From assembly GCA_011390755.1 (NCBI GenBank), contig JAABRU010000021.1:1-51011 (forward strand): DNA of 51,011 nt, written 5' to 3'. The notes beneath the pieces are model-generated. The model was not told the DNA's origin and searched no databases. It saw only the letters and a program-made list of their open reading frames with translations. Source of the stretch: Desulfobacteraceae bacterium (lineage in GTDB: Bacteria > Desulfobacterota > Desulfobacteria > Desulfobacterales > Desulfococcaceae). The translations under genes were made by a program, and so were the position numbers. Each line of letters begins with the position of its first letter. Positions within the stretch are counted from its first letter, which is position 1. This document shows positions 41,472 through 49,960 of the stretch, in pieces.

Positions 41472-42407
41472 ATGGAAAAATTGATACACCCGATCCTTAC
41501 CGCATTCACAGGATTCTGTCTGCTTTTCTGTTTTTGGGCCATTCCGGCAGGATTGACTGCTGATACCTCATTTTCGGCAGTCATACCTCCGGCTCCGGGT
41601 GTTTCCGATACGGATTCCGACGGTGACGGCCTGCCCGACTGGTGGGAGGCACGTTATTTTCCTTCCGCCAATCCGGGACCTGCCGATGATCCGGATCGTG
41701 ACGGACTGAATAATAAAAAAGAATATCAATCCGGCACCAATCCCCTGGAAAGTGACAGCGACGAAGACGGTCTCAGCGATTATCAGGAAATTTACAGGTA
41801 TTTTACCGATCCCCTGCTGGAAGATACCGACAGGGGCGGCAATTCCGACGGATACGAAACTGCCGGTGCCGCTTCTCCCCTGAATCCGGATGATGATGCA
41901 TCCGCAGAAGTATTTTCCATCAGTCTGCGGGAAGGGTGGAATCTCATCTGCCTGCCGATCAGTCCCCTCAATACGGATATATCTTCTGTCCTGGCTCCCA
42001 TTGCCGGTAAATATGAAGTTGTATGGACATATCAGAAGGGAAATTGGAAAAGCTATGATCCGGTGACACCGCCTTTCAGTGATTTTTTTTCCATGGAGAC
42101 CGGGGCCGGATACTGGATAAAAATGTCGGAATCTGCCTCTCTGATCATTTCCGGAACATCCCCGCCGAAATCAGTCAGCCTTTCAAAAAAATGGAACCTT
42201 GTCGGTTATAATTCCGGCACACCGCAGGATATTGAGACCGCCTTTTCTTCCGTATCCGGTAAAGTCAGCGCTGTCTGGACGTTTATAAATGGCCAGTGGC
42301 AACTTTTTGATCCGGTGACACCGCCTTTCAGCAACCTCTTTTCCATCTCCCCGGCCTGCGGATATTGGGTTTATGCAGAAGAAGACTGTACCTGGACTCT
42401 GCCATAG
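41472..42407 (+). CDS. Secreted thrombospondin type 3 repeat protein
   Basis: 311 residues from ATG 41472 (AGGA 7 bases upstream); the frame is open 32 codons further up but without a signal. A hydrophobic signal segment (FTGFCLLFCFWAIPAG) precedes Ca-binding type-3 repeats: DTDSDGDGLPDWWE, DPDRDGLNNKKEY and DSDEDGLSDYQEI (about 45-115). Two copies of a roughly 75-residue module follow: GWNLICLPI...VWTYQKGNWKSYDPVTPPF...GAGYWIKM and WNLVGYNSG...VWTFINGQWQLFDPVTPPF...CGYWVYAEE. It is probably extracellular and Ca-dependent. It is followed by the PKD-repeat protein 145 bases downstream, so the genes may be functionally linked. Confidence 0.78.
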   Translation: MEKLIHPILTAFTGFCLLFCFWAIPAGLTADTSFSAVIPPAPGVSDTDSDGDGLPDWWEARYFPSANPGPADDPDRDGLNNKKEYQSGTNPLESDSDEDGLSDYQEIYRYFTDPLLEDTDRGGNSDGYETAGAASPLNPDDDASAEVFSISLREGWNLICLPISPLNTDISSVLAPIAGKYEVVWTYQKGNWKSYDPVTPPFSDFFSMETGAGYWIKMSESASLIISGTSPPKSVSLSKKWNLVGYNSGTPQDIETAFSSVSGKVSAVWTFINGQWQLFDPVTPPFSNLFSISPACGYWVYAEEDCTWTLP

Positions 42408-42552
42408 ATGATATGTTCCGGATAAAAAAATCTTGAACTGAAAGCGGAAATCGTTATAAAGGAACTGTTTTGGCCGGAAGAATTGATAATATAAAATTAA
42501 CAGCATTTATCTGAGAAAACATCCCGGATAAGGCAGTACGGAAGGGTCGCCC

Positions 42553-45075
42553 ATGTTGAAAAAAACATCTGCTACTACCATGTTCTTCTTTCTGTTTTTT
42601 GTTCCCATGCAGCTTCATGCCCAGATTCCCATACCGGCAAAAGTCGGTGGAACTCTGACTGTCAACGGCACGCAGATCACCCATGAAGAGGGTGCAGCCT
42701 ATACCTTTGAAATTACAAAACAGGATGGCAGTTCTTACACCCCCGGAGCCGAATCCGCAGGACTGGACTCCTCCTCTGACTGGTACACGGTTTCCATTCC
42801 TTTATTTCATGCCGAACAGCCGGGCGGGGCCGGCACCGGTGAGACCGCGGTGATTCATGTATATCAGAACGGACAGGAACTGAATATTCTGTCCCCCTCC
42901 CAGGGGCAGATTCAGGTTGGTGAAGAGGGAAGCCGGACAATCATTCATCTGGAGGCACAGTCCGCGGCGGCTCCTTCCCTGCCCGCTGCGGATGCAGGGC
43001 CGGATCAGACCGTTTCATCCGGCAGTCAGGTTACACTGGATGCTTCGGGATCAAGTCCCGCTACTTCCGGAAGCACTCTGACCTATGCCTGGACACAGAC
43101 ATCCGGCAGCAGCGTCAGTTTATCGGATCCCAATGGAATCAGACCCGTATTTACCGCCCCCGCAGTCAGTGCCGGACAGGAAATCACACTGGAATTTCAG
43201 CTGACTGTGACTGACACGAATACAGCATCGGATGCGGATACGGTCCGCATCATGGTGAAAGGCCCTTCTGAAAATCGGCCGCCTGTTGCGGATGCGGGGG
43301 AAGATATGACCGTGGATGCCGGGACAGGTGTAACACTGGATGCTTCGGCCTCTGCCGACCCGGATTCCGATGAAATTCTGACCTTTCAGTGGCAGCAGAC
43401 AGGCGGCATTCCTGTCATTCTTTCCGACAGCACTTCCCTCAGACCGGTATTTATCGCGCCGGATCCCGGTCCCGGGGGCAGCCGTCTGGAATTCCGGCTT
43501 ACTGTGACAGATGCCGGAGGACTTTGGGATGCAGCTTCCGTAAACATTGATGTTATTCTGCCGTATGATAACCGGCCGCCCCAGGCCAATGCCGGGCCGG
43601 ATCAGACCGTCAGCGAAGGTCAGACCGTAATTCTGGACGGTTCCAATTCCACGGATCCGGATAACGGTGAAGGAAAGGGAATCATTTCTTATACATGGCG
43701 GCAGACAGAGGGCCCGGGGGCAAGTCTCTCCGGTGCGGATACGGCCCGTGCCTCTTTTACTGCTCCGGATGTTCCGGCTGCCGGGGCATCTTTGCTTTTT
43801 GAACTCACCGTTAGCGACAAAGAAGGGAGCAAAGCCACCGACAGTGTCAGAATCAATATCTTTTCCGACAACAGGCCCCCTGTTGCCGACGCGGGAACAA
43901 ATCAGACGGTTCAGACCGGTGATGAAGTGATTCTGGACGGCTCGGCCTCCACAGACCCGGACGGTGATAATGATATTGCCGCATACCGGTGGCAGCAGAT
44001 TCTGGGCCCCATTGTCCCCCTTTCCGATGCAAATGCAATCCTGCCCGTATTCACAGCCCCGCCCACCGGAAACGGAGGGATTGCCCTGCAGTTTGAACTG
44101 ACAGTTACGGATAAAGGCGGATTGAAAAGTTCTGCCCGGGTTACGGTGAATGTCATTTCCGAAAGCAACAGTCCCCCTTCCGCCGATGCCGGGGCAGATC
44201 AGAATGTGGCAGAAGGAACTTCTGTCACCCTGGACGCATCTGTATCTGCTGATCCGGAAAATCAGAATCTGACTTTCCGCTGGCGGCAGATCGGCGGTAT
44301 TCCGGTCACCCTTTCCGATGCAAAAAATGCAAAACCTTCTTTTACCGCACCGGATGTGAGCCGGGGAGGCGGAATTCTTACTTTTGAACTGACTGTAACA
44401 GACAGCGGTGGGCTTATGGACAGCGATACGGTCATGATAAACGTTGTTTATACAGAACAGCCCCCTTCTGCCGATGCCGGGCCGGATCAAAGTGTCCGCG
44501 CAGGGGAAACTGTTTATCTGGACGGCAGGGCTTCGGCAGACCCGGACGGACAGATTACTTCTTATCTGTGGACACAGGCGGAGGGCACACCCGTCGGTCT
44601 TTCAAATCCCAACCTTCCGAATCCTTTTTTTACTGCACCGGCATCCGGCGGTACCCCCCTGATTTTCCAGCTGACTGTTGTGGATAATGAAGGACTCAGT
44701 GATACGGATTATGTGACGGTGATCATCGCAGCAGGGGGGGCAGGCCCTGTGGCCGCAGCCGGAGCCGATCAGACTGTGGATGAAGGCAGCAGCATACTCC
44801 TGGACGGATCGGGATCAAAGGCGGGGGATGGACTTATTCCTGCATACCGCTGGGTTCAGTTATCCGGTCCTCCGGCCCATATTGCCGAACCCCATCAGCA
44901 GAAAACATCCGCCATTGCACCCGGAGTGCAGCATGATACGGAAATTATTCTGCAGCTGCAGGTAAAAGACAGCAATGGTATGACAGATACGGATGAAGTG
45001 CATATTTATATCCGTTCACTGGGCCCCGGTCCCGGGGATGACGGCGGTTCCTGTTTTATCAAAACATTGCAGTAG
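42553..45075 (+). CDS. Secreted seven-domain PKD/REJ-like repeat protein
   Basis: 840 residues; ATG 42553 follows GGAAGGG. Signal peptide 1-23 (FFFLFFVPMQLHA). After a short unique N-terminal domain (VGGTLTVNGTQI..., about 28-135) come seven PKD-like Ig repeats of about 95 residues. Each opens with a variant of ADAGPDQTV and has YxWxQ(T/I)xG and LxDxxxxxPxFTAP. The protein ends DDGGSCFIKTLQ, a short Cys-containing C-terminus seen at the end of some surface proteins; no anchor is obvious. An extracellular stalk or adhesive role is inferred. The order thrombospondin-3 protein, PKD protein, FG-GAP protease suggests a group of exoproteins. Confidence 0.8.
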   Translation: MLKKTSATTMFFFLFFVPMQLHAQIPIPAKVGGTLTVNGTQITHEEGAAYTFEITKQDGSSYTPGAESAGLDSSSDWYTVSIPLFHAEQPGGAGTGETAVIHVYQNGQELNILSPSQGQIQVGEEGSRTIIHLEAQSAAAPSLPAADAGPDQTVSSGSQVTLDASGSSPATSGSTLTYAWTQTSGSSVSLSDPNGIRPVFTAPAVSAGQEITLEFQLTVTDTNTASDADTVRIMVKGPSENRPPVADAGEDMTVDAGTGVTLDASASADPDSDEILTFQWQQTGGIPVILSDSTSLRPVFIAPDPGPGGSRLEFRLTVTDAGGLWDAASVNIDVILPYDNRPPQANAGPDQTVSEGQTVILDGSNSTDPDNGEGKGIISYTWRQTEGPGASLSGADTARASFTAPDVPAAGASLLFELTVSDKEGSKATDSVRINIFSDNRPPVADAGTNQTVQTGDEVILDGSASTDPDGDNDIAAYRWQQILGPIVPLSDANAILPVFTAPPTGNGGIALQFELTVTDKGGLKSSARVTVNVISESNSPPSADAGADQNVAEGTSVTLDASVSADPENQNLTFRWRQIGGIPVTLSDAKNAKPSFTAPDVSRGGGILTFELTVTDSGGLMDSDTVMINVVYTEQPPSADAGPDQSVRAGETVYLDGRASADPDGQITSYLWTQAEGTPVGLSNPNLPNPFFTAPASGGTPLIFQLTVVDNEGLSDTDYVTVIIAAGGAGPVAAAGADQTVDEGSSILLDGSGSKAGDGLIPAYRWVQLSGPPAHIAEPHQQKTSAIAPGVQHDTEIILQLQVKDSNGMTDTDEVHIYIRSLGPGPGDDGGSCFIKTLQ

Positions 45076-45097
45076 CGGAGCTTTCCGATCATTTTTT

Positions 45098-45201
45098 TTG
45101 ATGAACCCGTAAGGTGATTTTCTGAAAAAAATATAGCAAAGGAGTGCCGGACGGAAAGTCCGGCAGTGCCGCTGATTTTCGACTTTTTACGGAAGCATCA
45201 T
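45098..45201. mobile_element. Inverted-repeat element (TTGATGAACCCGTAA termini)
   Basis: TTTTGATGAACCCGTAA at the left is mirrored by GACTTTTTACGGAAGCATCA at 45181-45200. A perfect hairpin GCCGGACGGAAAGTCCGGC lies in the middle (about 45147-45165). It is related to 14757-14871. It sits in the 264-base gap between two exoprotein genes; the remaining bases hold nothing I recognise. Confidence 0.5.
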
Positions 45202-45339
45202 TTTTTTACCGAAAATACCTGCTTTTACACACAGCGGAATGATGCGGGAAGGGATTTGGCCTTTACAGAGAGCCGGAAGCAGTGTTTTCTTTTTTCTGAA
45301 CCGGACAGGAGCCGGTTTTTCACTGTTTCGAGGTAATGA

Positions 45340-47976
45340 ATGAATAAAAAAATCCTATGTTATTTACTGTTTTTATTTCTGACAGGCATTCTTTGCCACG
45401 GGGGGCATGCTTCGGATGTAAAGATAAAAAAAATAAGCGGCAGCGGCAGTAAAGAACTTTTCGGCAGTTCTCTTTTTATTTCAGGGGACTACGCGGTTGC
45501 CGGGGCTGCCGGGGACGATTTTGCGGGGAAAGATACGGGAGCAGCATATATCTTCCGTTATACCGGTACAGGCTGGGAGCAAAACACTGTCCTGCGCTCC
45601 CCCCGGGCCGTGCCCCATGACCGTTTCGGATGCAGTGTTGCACTGTTTGATGATATTTCCGTATCCTCTGACGAACTTGCTGTTGTCGGGGCCTATTATG
45701 CGGATGGAAACAGCCTGCACAGCGGGGCCGCATATGTTTTCGGACGGCAGGGCACATACTGGCCCCATAAATCCACCCTTGTGGCGGCGGATGGAAAAAA
45801 AAATGATTATTTCGGCTACAGTGTTTCCGTCTGGGGCGATATTGCCCTCATCGGAGCCTATCGGAATGACAGCAGAGGAAAAGATGCGGGAGCGGCCTAT
45901 GTTTTCAAAAGAGACGGGGCACAGTGGAAACAGCAGGCAAAACTGACGGCCGCAGACGGAAGCGCCGGAGATCATTTCGGACGATCCCTTTCTGTATGGA
46001 AGGATTATGCCCTCATCGGTGCTATGCACCGGGATGATAAAGGATCTGATTCCGGGGCAGCCTATGTTTTTTACAATAACGGCGGGACATGGATACAGAA
46101 AGCCAAACTGACGGCCGCAGACGGAGCGGCCCGTGCTTTTTTCGGTTTTTCCGTCTCTCTTGCCGAAAACTGCGCCATTATCGGTGCGCCCGGAGCCGGG
46201 GAGGGCGGCGCGGCCTATATTTTTCAGATGAGCGGGGGCAGCTGGATACCGTCGGCCCGTCTCAGTGCCGGTGATATTCAAATCCCTTCCATGTTCGGGA
46301 GATCGGTTTCGCTTTCCGGGGAATATGCCGCTGTCGGTGCAGACGGAGCGGACAGCGGAAACGGTGCGGTGTATCTTTTTAAAAAAAGCGGAAATTCATG
46401 GGGGCAGCAGGAAAAACTCATCGCTTCCGCTGACAGTGGCGGGAGGCTGGGGGCCGCGGTATCTGTCAGCAGTTCCTCCTCCCCCTATTTTACCGCTCTC
46501 AGCAGCACCGGCACCGGGGCAGACGCAGACGGAAGTGATGAAAATATCTGGTTTTTCGCTAATGAGGCTTTACGCTCCCCTGTCATTGATATTTCTCCCT
46601 ATGATACGGAAACACTGTATCTGACCAGCTGTCTGGGCGCAGGCCGGGAGAGTGAAACAGCGCCTCCTTCCTCCTCCGGAAGAATCAGTGATGATCCTGA
46701 AGATTATGGAAGAGGGCTGATTATACCGGCGGAAGTGTCGGAATACTGGAAAAACAATCTGCCCATCCCCCCCCCTCCGAAAGCGCCCGGACAAACGGGA
46801 CAGCCCTCTTTGGAAAGTCTGCCGGTAAAAAAGGACTGGAGTATTTATGACAGTCCGGTGAAATCCCAGCAAAGCTGCGGTTCCTGCGGTGCCTTTGCAA
46901 GTATTGCCCTGATTGAAAACCTGGTCAATCAGGAAAACCTGATACCGGATGCTGATCTTTCCGAACAGGCACTGCTGTCCTGTGTGGACGGTATCACCTG
47001 CGGCGGCGGATGGCACTGGGATGTTCTGTATCATATCAAATATTTCGGGGCGATTTCAGATAACTGCTATCCCTATATAAACAAAGACGAAGACTGTGAT
47101 TATAAATGTAATTATCCGGAGTATACGGTAAAAATAGCAGACTTTACCCCCACGCCCGGTCTGTGGGCCGAAAATCATTCCGCAGATGACCTGCGCATGG
47201 CCCTTCAGGACGGCCCCCTGGTGGTTTCCATGCGTGTGCCGCCCGGAAATGCCTTTGCAGGCAGCGGATACCAGGGCGGGGTGTATAATTACGAAGGGGG
47301 GGAAATTGACTGGCTGAAAAACGGACACGCTGTGCTGCTGGTGGGATACAATGATGCGGAACAGTCTTTTAAGGTAAAAAACAGCTGGGGAGAGGATTGG
47401 GGGGAAAACGGTTATTTCCGCATTGCCTATGATGATGTCACGGATGATGTGAAATTCGGCGGCTATGCCTGCAGCGCATCGGGCCCTTATATGGCAGACC
47501 GGGCCACTGTTTTTACCATTGCCAACCGGGGAAACGCGGATCTGGAAATCAGCCGGATTTATTCAAATAAGGGATGGCTGGGGGTTTCTCCCAAAACAGG
47601 AATGACCATTTTTCCCAATGCAACACGCTCTGTTATTGTTTCCGTAATGGACTGGTCGGCAATTCCCATAGCCGGTGCGGACGGACAGATTACCATCTCC
47701 TCCAATGATCTTCAGAATCCCTCTGTATCCCTCAATGTCAATGCCAGCACCCCCTTTTGCCGCCCCGTTACAGAAACCGGTGATATAAACTGCAGCGGCA
47801 GTGTGGATGTGGGGGATGCGGTTTCTGCCCTTCAGATACTGGCCGGTATTCATACAAATGAAATATGCGCAGATTATCCATATGCCCGGGGCGGGGAGGA
47901 TGTGGATGTGAACAGAAATGCACAGGTGGGCATGGAGGAAGTGATTTATATTCTGAGAAAAGCAGCCGGTTTTTAA
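45340..47976 (+). CDS. Secreted FG-GAP propeller, papain-like protease with dockerin-like C-terminus
   Basis: 878 residues. Signal peptide 1-24 (LLFLFLTGILCHGGHA). FG-GAP beta-propeller repeats span about 35-400 (FGSSLFISGDYAVAGA; DYFGYSVSVWGDIALIGAY; GAAYVF). The C1A peptidase (about 490-720) has Q510, C516, H663 (GHAVLLVGY) and N681 (KNSWGEDWG). The Trp that normally follows the catalytic Cys is Gly (CGSCGAF). A beta-sandwich with NRGNADLEISRI follows (about 725-805). The last 65 residues, GDINCSGSVDVGDAVSALQI...DVDVNRNAQVGMEEVIYIL, are two EF-hand-like segments of a type I dockerin. Extracellular proteolysis, possibly docked to a cohesin-bearing scaffold, is plausible; no cohesin is seen here. 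Confidence 0.83.
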   Translation: MNKKILCYLLFLFLTGILCHGGHASDVKIKKISGSGSKELFGSSLFISGDYAVAGAAGDDFAGKDTGAAYIFRYTGTGWEQNTVLRSPRAVPHDRFGCSVALFDDISVSSDELAVVGAYYADGNSLHSGAAYVFGRQGTYWPHKSTLVAADGKKNDYFGYSVSVWGDIALIGAYRNDSRGKDAGAAYVFKRDGAQWKQQAKLTAADGSAGDHFGRSLSVWKDYALIGAMHRDDKGSDSGAAYVFYNNGGTWIQKAKLTAADGAARAFFGFSVSLAENCAIIGAPGAGEGGAAYIFQMSGGSWIPSARLSAGDIQIPSMFGRSVSLSGEYAAVGADGADSGNGAVYLFKKSGNSWGQQEKLIASADSGGRLGAAVSVSSSSSPYFTALSSTGTGADADGSDENIWFFANEALRSPVIDISPYDTETLYLTSCLGAGRESETAPPSSSGRISDDPEDYGRGLIIPAEVSEYWKNNLPIPPPPKAPGQTGQPSLESLPVKKDWSIYDSPVKSQQSCGSCGAFASIALIENLVNQENLIPDADLSEQALLSCVDGITCGGGWHWDVLYHIKYFGAISDNCYPYINKDEDCDYKCNYPEYTVKIADFTPTPGLWAENHSADDLRMALQDGPLVVSMRVPPGNAFAGSGYQGGVYNYEGGEIDWLKNGHAVLLVGYNDAEQSFKVKNSWGEDWGENGYFRIAYDDVTDDVKFGGYACSASGPYMADRATVFTIANRGNADLEISRIYSNKGWLGVSPKTGMTIFPNATRSVIVSVMDWSAIPIAGADGQITISSNDLQNPSVSLNVNASTPFCRPVTETGDINCSGSVDVGDAVSALQILAGIHTNEICADYPYARGGEDVDVNRNAQVGMEEVIYILRKAAGF

Positions 47977-48032
47977 GGGAATTTTTCCGATTCCGGAATG
48001 GGAAAACCGGCACAATAAAAGGAGAGTTATAA

Positions 48033-49745
48033 ATGGATATGCACCGTATCATTTCATCGGCCCGGAGCGGAAAAGCCGATTTGCTTTTCAAAAATGCCCG
48101 GATTGTCAATGTGTTTTCCGGTGAGATTATCACCGGAAATATCGCGGTCACAGCCGGATATATTGTCGGCACCGGGGATTACAGCGCGGAACAGACAGTG
48201 GATGCCGCCGGCCGTTTTGCCGCGCCCGGATTTATAGACTCCCATGTGCATATTGAAAGTTCCATGGCCTCGGTCAGTGAATTTGTCCGTGCCCTTCTTC
48301 CCTGCGGCACCACATCTGTGGTTGCCGACCCCCATGAAATTGCCAATGTGCTTGGCAGCAAAGGCATAGAATACATGCTGCATTCTGCAGAAAACCAGCC
48401 CATGAACATATTATTCAGTCTGCCTTCCTGTGTGCCCGCTAGCGATATGGAGACATCCGGGGCCAGGCTGGGGGCCGAAGAGCTTGCTGCTTTTATGGGA
48501 AAAGACCGTATTCCGGCTTTGGCCGAAATGATGAATTACCCGGGGGTCATATGGGAAAATCCGGATGTGCTGGCCAAAATTGAGCTGGCCCGGAAACACC
48601 GGAAACCCGTGGACGGGCATTGTCCCGGGCTGACAGGAAACGGACTGAACGCCTATGCGGCCGCGGGAATTTCCAGCGATCATGAATGCACGGATGCGGA
48701 AGATGCGCGGGAAAAACTCCGGGCAGGCATGTTTATTATGGTGCGGGAAGGAACCGGCGCGCGGAACCTGGATGCCCTGTTTCCCCTGATAAATGAAAAA
48801 AATTTCCACCGCATCATGTGGTGCACCGATGACCGGCATCCCCATGATATTCTGGATGAAGGGCATATTGACTATATTGTGCGCCGGGCTGTTGCATTGG
48901 GACTGGATCCGGTCATGGCCATTCAGATGGCCACCGTCAATCCGGCGCGCTATTTCCGTATCCGGGATGCCGGAGCCATTGCCCCCGGATACCGGGCAGA
49001 CATCATCCTTTTCTCCGATCTCAACGCGCCCCGTGCCGAACAGGTCTGGTGCAAAGGCATTCTCTGTGCGGAGAATGGGGAAATGCTGCCGCATATTCAG
49101 CTCCCGCTTTCCCGGTCTGCGCCCGAGGCCATGCATCTGCAGCCCGATGATGTGGATTTTTCCATCCCCGCGCAGGGAAACAATATCCATGTCATTGAAA
49201 TCATACCCAATCAGCTGATCACGCAGCAGTGCATTCTGCCGGTAAAAATTTCCGGAGGAGTGGCAGTGGCGGATCCCGAAGCGGATATTCTGAAAATCAC
49301 GGTAACAGAACGCTATTCCGGTCAGGGACGTACCGGCAAAGGCTTTATCAAAGGACTGGGGCTGAAAAAAGGCGCGATTGCCGCCAGTGTGGCCCATGAT
49401 TCCCATAATATTATTGCTGCCGGAGCAGATGACAGGGATATGAAAAGCGCGTTGCAGCGGGTGGTGGAAATGAAAGGCGGTTTTGCCGTGGCCTGTGAAG
49501 GAAAAATTCTTGCATCCCTTGCCCTGCCGATTGCGGGGCTCATGTCTCCGGAGCCTCTTTCTGTAATACGGGAAGGCATGGATGAGGTTCTCCGGGCCGC
49601 CCGGACTCTCGGCGGCAGTCTTCATGATCCTTTTATGACACTGGGTTTTATGGCATTGCCGGTGATTCCCGAACTCAAAATTACGGACAAAGGGCTTGTG
49701 GATGTGAAAAAATTTGAGATTGTGCCGCTTTTTGCGGATGCATAA
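48033..49745 (+). CDS. ade: Adenine deaminase
   Basis: 570 residues; AAAGGAG lies 9 bases before ATG 48033. PGFIDSHVHIESS carries the HxH metal ligands, PHEIANVLG and DGHCPGLTGNGLNAY are family motifs, and WCTDDRHPHD lies near the active site. It belongs to the amidohydrolase superfamily and converts adenine to hypoxanthine and ammonia for purine salvage. The length matches bacterial Ade. It lies 56 bases after the protease gene with its own ribosome site; co-transcription is possible but functionally unexpected. Confidence 0.95.
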   Translation: MDMHRIISSARSGKADLLFKNARIVNVFSGEIITGNIAVTAGYIVGTGDYSAEQTVDAAGRFAAPGFIDSHVHIESSMASVSEFVRALLPCGTTSVVADPHEIANVLGSKGIEYMLHSAENQPMNILFSLPSCVPASDMETSGARLGAEELAAFMGKDRIPALAEMMNYPGVIWENPDVLAKIELARKHRKPVDGHCPGLTGNGLNAYAAAGISSDHECTDAEDAREKLRAGMFIMVREGTGARNLDALFPLINEKNFHRIMWCTDDRHPHDILDEGHIDYIVRRAVALGLDPVMAIQMATVNPARYFRIRDAGAIAPGYRADIILFSDLNAPRAEQVWCKGILCAENGEMLPHIQLPLSRSAPEAMHLQPDDVDFSIPAQGNNIHVIEIIPNQLITQQCILPVKISGGVAVADPEADILKITVTERYSGQGRTGKGFIKGLGLKKGAIAASVAHDSHNIIAAGADDRDMKSALQRVVEMKGGFAVACEGKILASLALPIAGLMSPEPLSVIREGMDEVLRAARTLGGSLHDPFMTLGFMALPVIPELKITDKGLVDVKKFEIVPLFADA

Positions 49746-49843
49746 ATGCGGATGGGGGGATTCGGAAAAAAATACTTATCCGCCGGGCAAGTGTCGCAGA
49801 AAACTTTGAATCTGTGTGTTTTTTTTGTTTCGGGGCAACTTAT

Positions 49844-49959
49844 TGGACTGTCAAATATATTTCTGTACACTCAGAAAAGCTGCGGAGGAGTGCCGGACTT
49901 TCAGTTCGGATTCCCCGGTCCGGACTTTTTAAAAGGGGAAAAATTTATTTGACATTCCA
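49844..49959. mobile_element. Inverted-repeat element, TGGACTGTCAAATA termini (copy 2)
   Basis: TGGACTGTCAAATATATTTC at the left and TATTTGACATTCCA at the right (one mismatch in 14). The interior GGACTTTTTAAAAGGGG block is shared with 15056-15202. CTTAT occurs immediately on both sides (49839-49843 and 49960-49964), a possible 5 bp target duplication. It ends one base from the stop codon of the phosphatase gene. Confidence 0.72.
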
Positions 49960-49960
49960 C

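Noticed and set aside
43120-44490. 456-codon antisense frame over the PKD-repeat gene
   Set aside because: It reflects repeated codons of the PKD domains and resembles no protein family.
47977-48032. Purine riboswitch before ade
   Set aside because: The 56-base gap is too short and lacks the conserved three-helix aptamer core.
48411-49625. 404-codon antisense frame over ade
   Set aside because: ade is unambiguous; the antisense product is low-complexity in His/Gly/Arg and lacks a start signal.
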